9,214 nt of DNA from Actinobacteria bacterium UBA4426 (GTDB lineage Bacteria > Actinomycetota > Actinomycetes > S36-B12), in the NCBI GenBank assembly GCA_002390705.1, contig DGQA01000041.1, positions 1 through 9,214 of the forward strand. Direction: 5' to 3'. Under the pieces are notes generated by a model, which had not been told where the DNA came from, made no database searches, and was given only the letters and a program-made list of their open reading frames with translations. Below, piece by piece: positions 1-5,894 of the stretch (its first letter is position 1; each line of letters begins with the position of its first letter). A program made the translations under genes and the position numbers.

Positions 1-57
1 CGGCAACTCGGGCGGTTGCGCCCCACTGGGGTGCGGCGGCGGAAATGATTTTTTCAC
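1..57 (-). CDS. uppS: Isoprenyl transferase (UPP synthase family), N-terminal fragment
   Basis: Only the first 19 codons lie in the window; the gene runs off the left edge. Read from a GTG at 57-55 it gives M-K-K-S-F-P-P-P-H-P-S-G-A-Q-P-P-E-L-P. The PHPSGA.PPE.P stretch is the familiar lead-in of actinobacterial UppS/cis-prenyltransferases, just before the catalytic DGNGRWA motif, which would lie outside. The family condenses isopentenyl diphosphate units into the C50-C55 polyprenyl diphosphate used as lipid carrier for cell-wall synthesis. The start is well supported: GGAGG at 68-64 sits 6 bases upstream, and the GTG overlaps the recO stop as GTGA, implying translational coupling. recO-uppS is also the usual actinobacterial neighbour pair. 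Identity rests on a short N-terminus plus context, so the exact prenyl chain length cannot be stated. Confidence 0.75.
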   Translation of the reverse strand, partial: MKKSFPPPHPSGAQPPELP

Positions 58-803
58 GCCACACCTCCCACAGTTTTGCGGTCAACGAGTGGCAGCGACT
101 TGAGGCCCCGGTCAAGGTGCCACTGCAAAAATGCCGCGATAAGTCCACTCGCTTCGGACCGCGCACGTAACTCACTTGATTCTGCCCGATCCCACTCCCC
201 CGACAACAATGCACCCAATAGGGCGATCGCTTCCGGTGTCGGAGCAGCTGCACCAGGGGGACGACACCCATCACACACAATCCCGCCCGCCGCGATGGCA
301 AAAGCTCGGTGTGGACCTGGACTGTCGCACTGTGCGCAGTCGTGGAATGACGGTGACCAACCAGCCACGGCGAGCGAGCGGAGTAAGTAACTATCCAAGA
401 TCAGCCTTGGGTCATGCTCTCGTGCAGTCATGGATCTCAGTCCCGATACCAAAAGCGCGAACTGCGGAACCGCCGGTTCCCCTTCGTGCGGGGTGAGCCG
501 CTCCGCTGTTTCAAGCATCGCTGTACCGGAAGTCCACGCAACGTAGTCAGATGAGAGTTGACCACCCATCGCCGAAATACTTTCCACCTGCGTAATATTT
601 TCAAGCGATTTACCCGTGTACAACTGGATGTCAACGTGGGCAAATGGCTCTAGCCGTCCACCAATTCGACTGGATGTTTTGCGAACTCCCCGAGCGACCG
701 CACGAACTCGGCCATGGCTTCTCGTCAACAAGGTGACAATTCGATCGGACTCGCCAAGTTTTTGAGCTCGAAGCACGACTGCTTCATCGCGATAAACTGG
801 CAC
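54..803 (-). CDS. recO: DNA repair protein RecO
   Basis: A 249-residue protein, the usual RecO length. RecO works in the cytoplasm in the RecFOR recombination pathway: it binds SSB and single-stranded DNA, anneals complementary strands and, with RecR, loads RecA at gaps. The N-terminal OB-fold is visible: YRDEAVVLRAQKLGESDRIV at residues 4-23, then the basic GRVRAVARGVRKTSSR segment (31-46) and LEPFAHVDIQLY (51-62). A four-cysteine zinc site is intact (C156, C159, C177, C180). The start is GTG at 803-801. No in-frame upstream start is useful, because the nearby ATG at 810-808 is out of frame and followed at once by TAG. There is no Shine-Dalgarno sequence, but a TAGAAT -10 box lies 5 bases upstream, suggesting leaderless translation. 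The gene is separated from era by 231 bases and overlaps uppS by 4 bases. Confidence 0.93.
   Translation of the reverse strand: MPVYRDEAVVLRAQKLGESDRIVTLLTRSHGRVRAVARGVRKTSSRIGGRLEPFAHVDIQLYTGKSLENITQVESISAMGGQLSSDYVAWTSGTAMLETAERLTPHEGEPAVPQFALLVSGLRSMTAREHDPRLILDSYLLRSLAVAGWSPSFHDCAQCDSPGPHRAFAIAAGGIVCDGCRPPGAAAPTPEAIALLGALLSGEWDRAESSELRARSEASGLIAAFLQWHLDRGLKSLPLVDRKTVGGVA
64..68 (-). promoter_or_regulatory. Ribosome binding site of uppS
   Basis: GGAGG on the minus strand, inside the last codons of recO, 6 bases before the GTG at 57-55. It is one of the best Shine-Dalgarno matches in the window and fixes the start of the truncated uppS gene. Confidence 0.75.
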
Positions 804-808
804 ACTAC

Positions 809-814
809 ATTCTA
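809..814 (-). promoter_or_regulatory. Candidate -10 box, possible leaderless promoter of recO
   Basis: The minus-strand hexamer TAGAAT fits the actinobacterial TAnnnT -10 pattern. Only GTAGT separates it from the GTG start of recO, so transcription would begin at or next to the start codon. No Shine-Dalgarno sequence precedes recO, as expected for a leaderless mRNA. No clear -35 hexamer is seen at 16-18 bases, which is common for such promoters but also lowers certainty. Confidence 0.45.
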
Positions 815-938
815 ATCGCCAACGCGCGATATTTGCGGACCAAATTTCCGGACAAGAGCGGCATGTCTGATCACAATGAACCAGTTCCGGGCAAAACAGC
901 GCGCCCCAAGCTCAATATCGGGTTCATGGCTCTCGAAC

Positions 939-1001
939 CACGATGTGCGGAGGAAGTAAATTTTCTTAGTCCTGATCGAGGATTTAATCTTGCACATCGT
1001 G
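939..1001. repeat. Long-loop inverted repeat in era-recO gap
   Basis: The arms CACGATGTGC (939-948) and GCACATCGTG (992-1001) are exact reverse complements, 43 bases apart. Inside the loop a smaller hairpin is possible (TCCT at 970-973 with AGGA at 979-982). A further short inverted pair, GGTTC (921-925) and GAACC (935-939), touches the left arm. No T-run follows on either strand, so this is not a standard intrinsic terminator. It may be a structured leader or processing site, or chance. Confidence 0.4.
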
Positions 1002-1034
1002 ATCTGGTCATTCTCTCTTCTCACCGGTGACGAA

Positions 1035-1958
1035 TCAGAATCCGAGCCGCCGTAGCTGCTTGGGGTCTCGCTGCCAGTTCTTGGCAACCTTTACTCGAAG
1101 ATCTAAGAAGACGGCGGTGCCCAAGAATTGTTCAATCTCCAACCGCGCCTCCGTACCTACTCGCTTCAGACGAGCTCCGCTTTTGCCAATCACAATTGCT
1201 TTTTGGCTGTCACGCTCCACAAAAAGATTGGCGTAAATATCTGTGAGGGGAAAATTTTCAGGGCGATCTTCTCGCAAGGACATATCTTCAATCGTGATAG
1301 CGATCGAGTGCGGTAACTCGTCTTGGACACCCTTAAGGGCTGCTTCCCGAATCAATTCAGCGATGAAAATCTCTTCAGGCTCGTCAGTCACCGTGTCCGC
1401 GGGAAAAAACTGAGGACCAGTTGGCATCGCCTTCATGAGCTCATTAACTACAACATCAACCTGATCATCTGATTTGGCGGATACGGGGATAATCGCGCTC
1501 CAGGTCAAGCCAACTTCCTGTCCAAGTTTCTCAACTGCCAGAAGCTGCTTCGCAATCTGCTCTGGATTACCTAGATCTGTTTTAGTTACCAACGCAAAGT
1601 AAATACTCTTCGATAAACCAGCAATCGACTTTGCAATATATCGATCACCGGGTCCGATCGGTTCATTAGCTGGAATACATAGTGCGACTGCATCGACTGT
1701 TCCATAAGTGTCCTTCACTTCATCATTGAGTCTCTCCCCCAACAAGGTCCGTGGGCGATGAATTCCAGGCGTGTCAACCAAGATCAACTGGCCGTCCGGT
1801 CGGGTGATAATGGCCCGAATCACCCGGCGGGTTGTTTGCGGGCGATCTGACGTGATCGCAACCTTGCTTCCCATCGCCGCATTGAGCAATGTGGACTTGC
1901 CCGTATTCGGGCGTCCAACAATTGCTGCGAATCCACTCGTGAACTCAGTGTTAGTCAT
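1035..1958 (-). CDS. era: GTPase Era, 30S ribosome assembly factor
   Basis: This 307-residue protein has full Era architecture: an N-terminal Ras-like GTPase domain and a C-terminal type II KH domain. G1 P-loop GRPNTGKS is at 15-22, the switch I region with TT at 42-43, G3 DTPG at 62-65, G4 TKTD at 125-128 and G5 SAK at 160-162. The KH signature GKSGARLK is at 258-265, ending in VKVAKNWQRDPKQLRRLGF, typical of the family. Era binds the 3' end of 16S rRNA and helps mature the 30S subunit, functionally matching ybeY and rsmE upstream. G4 has Thr instead of the usual Asn, a variant I recall from other actinobacterial Era proteins. The start is ATG at 1958; only a weak AGGCG precedes it. It lies 98 bases after the corC-like gene and is followed by the 231-base gap before recO. 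Confidence 0.96.
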   Translation of the reverse strand: MTNTEFTSGFAAIVGRPNTGKSTLLNAAMGSKVAITSDRPQTTRRVIRAIITRPDGQLILVDTPGIHRPRTLLGERLNDEVKDTYGTVDAVALCIPANEPIGPGDRYIAKSIAGLSKSIYFALVTKTDLGNPEQIAKQLLAVEKLGQEVGLTWSAIIPVSAKSDDQVDVVVNELMKAMPTGPQFFPADTVTDEPEEIFIAELIREAALKGVQDELPHSIAITIEDMSLREDRPENFPLTDIYANLFVERDSQKAIVIGKSGARLKRVGTEARLEIEQFLGTAVFLDLRVKVAKNWQRDPKQLRRLGF

Positions 1959-1994
1959 GTAACGCCTATATCCGTTCTCTCATCACGCAATCAC

Positions 1995-2030
1995 GCTAGC
2001 AGGGGCAGTGCAAGAAATGGTGCCGCTAGC
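1995..2030 (-). other. Bulged stem-loop between corC-like gene and era
   Basis: GCTAGC (1995-2000) and GGCA (2004-2007) pair with TGCC (2021-2024) and GCTAGC (2025-2030), giving a 10-bp stem with a 3-base bulge and a 13-base loop. It occupies much of the gap between the corC-like stop (2057) and the era start (1958). No T-tract follows in the direction of transcription, so it is not a classical intrinsic terminator. It could be an mRNA processing or stability element, or a weak terminator. No convincing promoter for era was found in this gap. Confidence 0.45.
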
Positions 2031-2056
2031 CAGATCAGAGCCTTGCTTGATCGGGC

Positions 2057-3376
2057 CTAATCCGTGCCACGCGCTGAGTCTGCCTCTGTTGGCACACTTT
2101 CCTCAACTGCCTCGGCCGCCACCGCTTGCACGAAACCAATCCGGTTACGACGACCGCTGCCCGCCTCGGCGGTCAAATTCCATCCCTGCACGTGAATACG
2201 TGACTCGGCAATTGGCACCCGACCGAGTTTTTTCGCCATCAAGCCTAAAACTGAGTCGACCCCTTCCTCTTCGGGGTCAATATCGATGTTGATTAGCTCT
2301 GCGAAATCACCAATATTCATGCGAGCCATGACCCGAAATCCCCCCTCTTCCAACTCTTCGACTTCGGGTGCTGCCGTATCGTACTCATCGGCGATCTCAC
2401 CCACAATTTCCTCGAGAATATCTTCGATAGTGACAATTCCGGCCGTGCCGCCGTACTCGTCAACCACAATCGCCATATGCACTCGGGCAGATTGCATATC
2501 CCGCAACAGGTCGTCGGCTTGCTTGCTATCGGGCACGAAATAGGGAGCCCGCATGAGGTCCTCAACTTTTTCTGTGTGCTCAGCATCTCGATATTCAAAA
2601 ATCCTTTTGACGATGTCCTTGAGATAAATCACCCCAACAATGTCGTCAGCGTTCTCGCCGATTACGGGGATCCGAGAGAACCATGAGCGCAGACCGAGCG
2701 ACAAGGCCTGGCGTAATGACTTGTTGCGCTCGATAAAAACCATTTCCGTGCGCGGGACCATTACTTCTCTCGCAAATGTGTCACTCAGCTCAAAGACTGA
2801 ATGGATCATGGCTCGCTCGTCATCTTCGATCAACGAATCATTCGACGCCAGGTCAACGAGTTCCCTTAATTCGGCTTGGGAATCGAATGGGCCTTGTCGA
2901 AATCCTTTACCAGGGGTGAGGGCATTACCGATGTGGATCAGCAAGGTTGCGATGGGGCCAAGGATTGCAGCCAAGAATTTGGCTGGTCCGGCGCTGGCTA
3001 GTGCGATCTTCTCCGAATGCATTCGGCCGAGTGTTCTGGGAGCGACCCCAAGACCAATATACGAAATCACTACCAAAACCGAAGCAACAATCGCAAACGC
3101 AACCAAAGCCGGAAGGTTGGTTGCCTCAACCAGCCAATTCATTCCATGGTAACTCGCCAGAACAAATGCTGTGATGCTCAAGACAGTAGAAACGAACAGC
3201 AGGACGTTTACGTAGCGCGGGCGGTCATCCAGCACACTCAAGAGTCGCAGGCTCACTTTGGTGTCCTCGAGGTCCTCCACTCGCGATCGCGAGATCCGAC
3301 TGATTGCGGTTTCGGCACTAATTAGCAGTCCTGCCACCACTACCAAGATCAGAGAGATCGCGAGAGTGACGATCAC
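2057..3376 (-). CDS. CNNM/CorC-family membrane transporter with CBS domain pair
   Basis: A 439-residue protein with CNNM (DUF21) transmembrane domain, CBS pair and CorC_HlyC domain in order. Hydrophobic segments lie at about residues 3-22, 56-75, 89-111 and 130-150. The cytoplasmic part starts with ELRELVDLA (169-177) and VMVPRTEM (205-212) entering CBS1; CBS2 contains VDEYGGTAGIVTIEDILEEIVGEI (305-328). The C-terminal domain spans about 345-420 (GGFRVMARMNIGDFAELINI), followed by an acidic, probably disordered tail. Characterised relatives export or sense Mg2+ and are regulated by ATP binding to the CBS pair; older names are hemolysin C or TlyC-like, but there is no reason to think it is a toxin. 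The GTG start overlaps the ybeY stop as GTGA, without its own ribosome binding site, so coupled translation is likely. ybeY followed by this gene is a widespread bacterial pair. Confidence 0.93.
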   Translation of the reverse strand: MIVTLAISLILVVVAGLLISAETAISRISRSRVEDLEDTKVSLRLLSVLDDRPRYVNVLLFVSTVLSITAFVLASYHGMNWLVEATNLPALVAFAIVASVLVVISYIGLGVAPRTLGRMHSEKIALASAGPAKFLAAILGPIATLLIHIGNALTPGKGFRQGPFDSQAELRELVDLASNDSLIEDDERAMIHSVFELSDTFAREVMVPRTEMVFIERNKSLRQALSLGLRSWFSRIPVIGENADDIVGVIYLKDIVKRIFEYRDAEHTEKVEDLMRAPYFVPDSKQADDLLRDMQSARVHMAIVVDEYGGTAGIVTIEDILEEIVGEIADEYDTAAPEVEELEEGGFRVMARMNIGDFAELINIDIDPEEEGVDSVLGLMAKKLGRVPIAESRIHVQGWNLTAEAGSGRRNRIGFVQAVAAEAVEESVPTEADSARGTD

Positions 3377-3831
3377 TGTGAGTGCCAGTCGCGCAAGAGG
3401 GTATCTGTGAGAGCGAACATTTCAGTATGCTCCTCTACTTCCTGATGATCAAGCCCCAGTAAATGCAGAATACCGTGGGTAACCAAATACTCGCACTCTT
3501 GTTGAAGTGTGCGGCCCGCTTCGCGCATTTGAGGCGGCAGAAAATCTGGGCAAATGACAATGTCGCCCAGGAAACCACTCTCGCTTATCGACCCTGCTTT
3601 GGGCAAAGTAATTTGATCAATGGGAAACGAAAGCACGTCCGTGGGGCCAGGTTCTTGCATCCAATCTTCATGAAGCGTGGACATGCGTTCGGGATCAATA
3701 AAAGTGATGCCGCCTCTCACATCAGGGTGAATTCCTAAAAAGTCGAGGTGGTGCGTGACAAGTTGATCGATCGCGGCTAAGTCGATTACCGCCGTGGTTT
3801 CATTATCAATTTCCATCATTTGGGTGCTCAT
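3373..3831 (-). CDS. ybeY: Endoribonuclease YbeY, rRNA maturation factor
   Basis: A 152-residue protein of normal YbeY length. The metal site is clear: THGILHLLGLDH at 118-129, with zinc ligands H119, H123 and H129 in the H-x3-H-x5-H pattern. The upstream signature PTDVLSFP at 63-70 and GDIVICP at 89-95 are also present. YbeY is a zinc-dependent RNase needed for 16S rRNA 3'-end maturation and 70S quality control; it genetically and physically links to Era, which lies two genes downstream. The chosen ATG (3831) forms ATGA with the phoH stop. Internal Met codons at residues 5 and 6 are possible alternatives but would lose the overlap. At the other end the stop overlaps the corC-like start as GTGA. 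No strong Shine-Dalgarno sequence precedes it, consistent with translational coupling. Confidence 0.95.
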   Translation of the reverse strand: MSTQMMEIDNETTAVIDLAAIDQLVTHHLDFLGIHPDVRGGITFIDPERMSTLHEDWMQEPGPTDVLSFPIDQITLPKAGSISESGFLGDIVICPDFLPPQMREAGRTLQQECEYLVTHGILHLLGLDHQEVEEHTEMFALTDTLLRDWHSQ

Positions 3832-4811
3832 GAAGTAGACCGAGCCCCCGAGGCCTTGCTCTGTTGTACTTGGTCATATTGGTCGTAGGCAGACACGATC
3901 TCGCCCACCAATCGGTGTCGAACCACATCACTTGCAGTCAACCGACAAAACTCAACGTCACCCACATTATTGAGAATCTCGGAAACCAATCGCAACCCGC
4001 TCATGGTCCCCGACGGCAAGTCCACCTGCGTGACGTCACCGGTAACCACCATAGTTGAACCAAAACCCAATCGAGTAAGGAACATTTTCATTTGCGCAGC
4101 CGACGTATTTTGAGCTTCATCGAGAATAATGAATGCGTCGTTGAGCGTCCTGCCGCGCATGTAGGCCAATGGCGCAATTTCAATTGTTCCGCTGGTAATC
4201 AATCGCGGGATTGAGTCCGGATCTATCATGTCGTGCAGGGCGTCATAGAGGGGACGCAAATATGGATCAATTTTTTCCGACAGCGTTCCGGGCAGAAAAC
4301 CCAACTTTTCGCCTGCTTCGACCGCCGGTCGTGTTAACACGATTCGGGTCACCTGCTTTGCTTGCAATGCTTGGATTGCTTTTGCAACCGCTAGGTACGT
4401 TTTTCCTGTTCCCGCCGGGCCAATTCCAAAAACAATCGTATTTTTGTCAATTGCTTCAACGTATTTTTTTTGATTCAATGTCTTGGGCCTAATTGTTTTA
4501 CCGCGGCTACTCAAAATATTGGCGGTCATTAACTCACTTGGCCGCGTTCCCGATTTCATGAGCGAAATTGAACGTTGAACGGAATCGGCATTAAGCCCTT
4601 GCCCGGTACGAATCATAGCTAGCATTTCAGTGACCAAAGTGTCGATCGTGTCAACGGATTTGTCTTCACCCTCGAGCGTGATTTGGTTGCCGCGTACCAA
4701 AATATCGACTTCAGGGAATGCGCCCTCGATCAATTGCAGGTATTCATCTGCTACCCCTAGTAGTGCGACCATTGATTGTGAAGCGGGAACCTCAACGAGT
4801 GTTTTGGTCAT
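3828..4811 (-). CDS. phoH: PhoH-family ATPase
   Basis: A 327-residue PhoH-like P-loop ATPase. An N-terminal KH-like segment (about 16-70, with VDILVRGNQITLEG) precedes the PhoH domain. Walker A GPAGTGKT is at 131-138, ILTR-type TRPAVEAGEKLGFLPG at 160-175, Walker B ILDEAQN at 229-235, and GDVTQVDLP at 258-266. The family hydrolyses ATP and is related to helicase cores; its cellular role is not settled, but its constant pairing with ybeY suggests RNA or ribosome metabolism. I chose ATG at 4811 because it gives ATGA with the HIT-gene stop, matching four other junctions here. A GTG at 4823 would add four residues (331 aa) and overlap the HIT gene by 16 bases. The start of ybeY overlaps its stop. 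The C-terminal tail after about 310 is polar and poorly conserved. Confidence 0.94.
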   Translation of the reverse strand: MTKTLVEVPASQSMVALLGVADEYLQLIEGAFPEVDILVRGNQITLEGEDKSVDTIDTLVTEMLAMIRTGQGLNADSVQRSISLMKSGTRPSELMTANILSSRGKTIRPKTLNQKKYVEAIDKNTIVFGIGPAGTGKTYLAVAKAIQALQAKQVTRIVLTRPAVEAGEKLGFLPGTLSEKIDPYLRPLYDALHDMIDPDSIPRLITSGTIEIAPLAYMRGRTLNDAFIILDEAQNTSAAQMKMFLTRLGFGSTMVVTGDVTQVDLPSGTMSGLRLVSEILNNVGDVEFCRLTASDVVRHRLVGEIVSAYDQYDQVQQSKASGARSTS

Positions 4812-5146
4812 CCGGGGGGCCACCCCAAGTTTCGGCCACCCAAAACATGAGCGTGCGCATGAAAGACACTTTGACCGGCCTCGGCTCCGGTATTAAAGAC
4901 GATTCGGTAGTCGCTCAAGCCTGCCTCCGTGGCAACCTGTTCTGTCGCTGCAAGAACAGCAGCCGCTTGTACGGGATTGGCAACTGCTAGCGACGCAGCA
5001 TTTTCGTGGTGCTCGGTCGGAATTACCAAGATGTGGGTGGGAGCCTTGGGATCTAAGTCGGTGAAGGCAACTACCTCAGGGGTGCGCAGCACGATATTCG
5101 CCGGGATCTCTCCGGAAACAATCACACAAAAGATGCAATCAGGCAT
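4808..5146 (-). CDS. HIT-family (histidine triad) nucleotide hydrolase/transferase
   Basis: A 112-residue protein of the Hint branch of the HIT superfamily. C4 and C7 (CIFC) at the N-terminus are as in zinc-containing Hint proteins. PTHILVIPTEHHENA (37-50) and the triad FHAHAHVLGG (95-104, His96, His98, His100) form the nucleotide site, with the C-terminal GWPPG. Hint enzymes hydrolyse AMP-lysine-type phosphoramidates and aminoacyl-AMP; the physiological substrate is uncertain. The triad is HAHAH, where HVHLH is common in this family; the histidines themselves are intact. The start ATG at 5146 has AAGGA 7 bases upstream and overlaps the 3' end of rsmE by 8 bases. The gene's stop overlaps the phoH start. 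A HIT gene between rsmE and phoH is a recurring actinobacterial arrangement. Confidence 0.93.
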   Translation of the reverse strand: MPDCIFCVIVSGEIPANIVLRTPEVVAFTDLDPKAPTHILVIPTEHHENAASLAVANPVQAAAVLAATEQVATEAGLSDYRIVFNTGAEAGQSVFHAHAHVLGGRNLGWPPG

Positions 5147-5894
5147 TGCTCAATCCTTTCATGGTGCCTCCACTTTGGCTATCCCACTCCCCTGACTGGG
5201 TAAATAGGTATGAAGCACCCACCACCCCGGCTGTTTCTGAGCGAAAAACACTCGTCCCTAATGTAAGGGACTCGGCTTCACCGAATAATTCACGCTCGCG
5301 TGCACTTATGCCACCTTCGGGACCGACAATGAGTAACACCGACCCCGAAGTGACCCCGGAATATTTTTCCCCGCTGGCCTCAACAAGCACGATGACATGG
5401 TCATACGTCGACAATCGATTCGCCAATTCAGGCGAAGTCACCGGGTCGCGGATTTCTGGAGTCCAGGACCTGCGGGACTGTTCGGTCGCAGCCCGACTGA
5501 TGTTAGTCCACTTAGTGAACTGCTTTGCGACTTTGTCTCCCTGCCACTTGACCACGCTGTGATCTGCCATCCACGGAATTAGCCCCATCACGCCAACCTG
5601 CGTCAACATGTCAAGTGAGTTCTCAAGTCGATCGCCTTTGATGAGTGCTTGGGCAACATCGATGCGCAAGCTGGGAAGCGCCTCGACCGCAATATTTCTC
5701 ACGACGAATTCGCCTTCGATATTTAAGTTCCCCGAGATGCGTTTTCCTCGACCGTCAACCAACTCACACAATTCATTAGGTTCGATCCGCATGACCGACA
5801 TGTGATGGGACACCGCCTTGGGTAGCTCCAAAATTGACTCGAGGGCAGCATCACTCACGAATTCCGGGTCAACTAAAAAAACTGGTGCGCTCAC
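5139..5894 (-). CDS. rsmE: 16S rRNA m3U1498 methyltransferase RsmE
   Basis: A 251-residue SPOUT-class RNA methyltransferase. The N-terminal PUA-like domain covers about 1-70 (SHHMSVMRI at 29-37). The trefoil-knot domain follows, with ALIKGDRLENSLDMLTQVGV (83-102), the substrate-side SRAATEQSRR (133-142), the SAM-binding IVGPEGGIS (189-197) and the closing FRSETAG (217-223). RsmE methylates N3 of U1498 in 16S rRNA within the assembled 30S subunit. The start is GTG at 5894, overlapping the dnaJ stop as GTGA; the encoded MSAPVFLVDP matches the usual actinobacterial RsmE N-terminus. No Shine-Dalgarno sequence is at correct distance (AGAGG is 13 bases away), so coupling to dnaJ is likely. dnaJ followed by rsmE is widely conserved. 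Confidence 0.94.
   Translation of the reverse strand: MSAPVFLVDPEFVSDAALESILELPKAVSHHMSVMRIEPNELCELVDGRGKRISGNLNIEGEFVVRNIAVEALPSLRIDVAQALIKGDRLENSLDMLTQVGVMGLIPWMADHSVVKWQGDKVAKQFTKWTNISRAATEQSRRSWTPEIRDPVTSPELANRLSTYDHVIVLVEASGEKYSGVTSGSVLLIVGPEGGISARERELFGEAESLTLGTSVFRSETAGVVGASYLFTQSGEWDSQSGGTMKGLSNA
5154..5158 (-). promoter_or_regulatory. Ribosome binding site of the HIT gene
   Basis: AAGGA on the minus strand, 7 bases before the ATG at 5146 and inside the last codons of rsmE. It supports this start and the 8-base overlap with rsmE, the only junction from dnaJ to corC that is not a 4-base overlap. Confidence 0.6.

Larger units (their letters stand above)
804..1034. other. Era-recO intergenic region, no supported gene
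   Basis: This stretch of 231 bases is the longest gap in the window. Small open frames exist on both strands (for example 833-1030 plus, and a TTG-started frame 812-1087 minus that overlaps the era 3' end), but neither has a ribosome binding site or a recognisable motif. What can be seen: a perfect 10-base palindrome TCACCGGTGA at 1021-1030 just past the era stop, a 10-bp inverted repeat (939-948 with 992-1001), a small hairpin at 921-939, and a -10-like box at 809-814. In several other actinobacteria, as I recall, leuA or another gene sits between era and recO; no leuA-like coding is readable here. Confidence 0.6.

Noticed and set aside
921..939. A GGTTCGAG...GAACC stretch on the minus strand resembling a tRNA T-arm.
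   Set aside because: No acceptor stem, D-arm or anticodon arm can be built around it at the right spacing.
833..1030. A 65-residue plus-strand frame in the era-recO gap.
   Set aside because: There is no Shine-Dalgarno sequence, no promoter-like sequence and no recognisable motif, and it would be the only plus-strand gene in the window.
812..1087. A 91-residue minus-strand frame covering the era-recO gap.
   Set aside because: It starts with TTG inside the era 3' end, has no ribosome binding site and no recognisable motif. Its extent is explained by chance.
2640..3152. A 170-residue plus-strand frame opposite the corC-like gene.
   Set aside because: It is antisense to the strongly recognisable CNNM/CBS region, and its low-complexity Ser/Arg-rich translation is typical of an antisense shadow.
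3380..3388. A second GAGTGCCAG (CIRCE half-site) at the ybeY/corC junction, and a third at 8740-8748 inside hemW.
   Set aside because: Neither has the matching arm 9 bases away, and both lie in coding sequence (the hemW copy encodes a conserved Pro-Gly-Thr-Pro stretch). A half-site is not expected to bind an HrcA dimer.
5146..5562. A 138-residue plus-strand frame opposite rsmE.
   Set aside because: It is a shadow of the rsmE coding frame, without a ribosome binding site or known motif.
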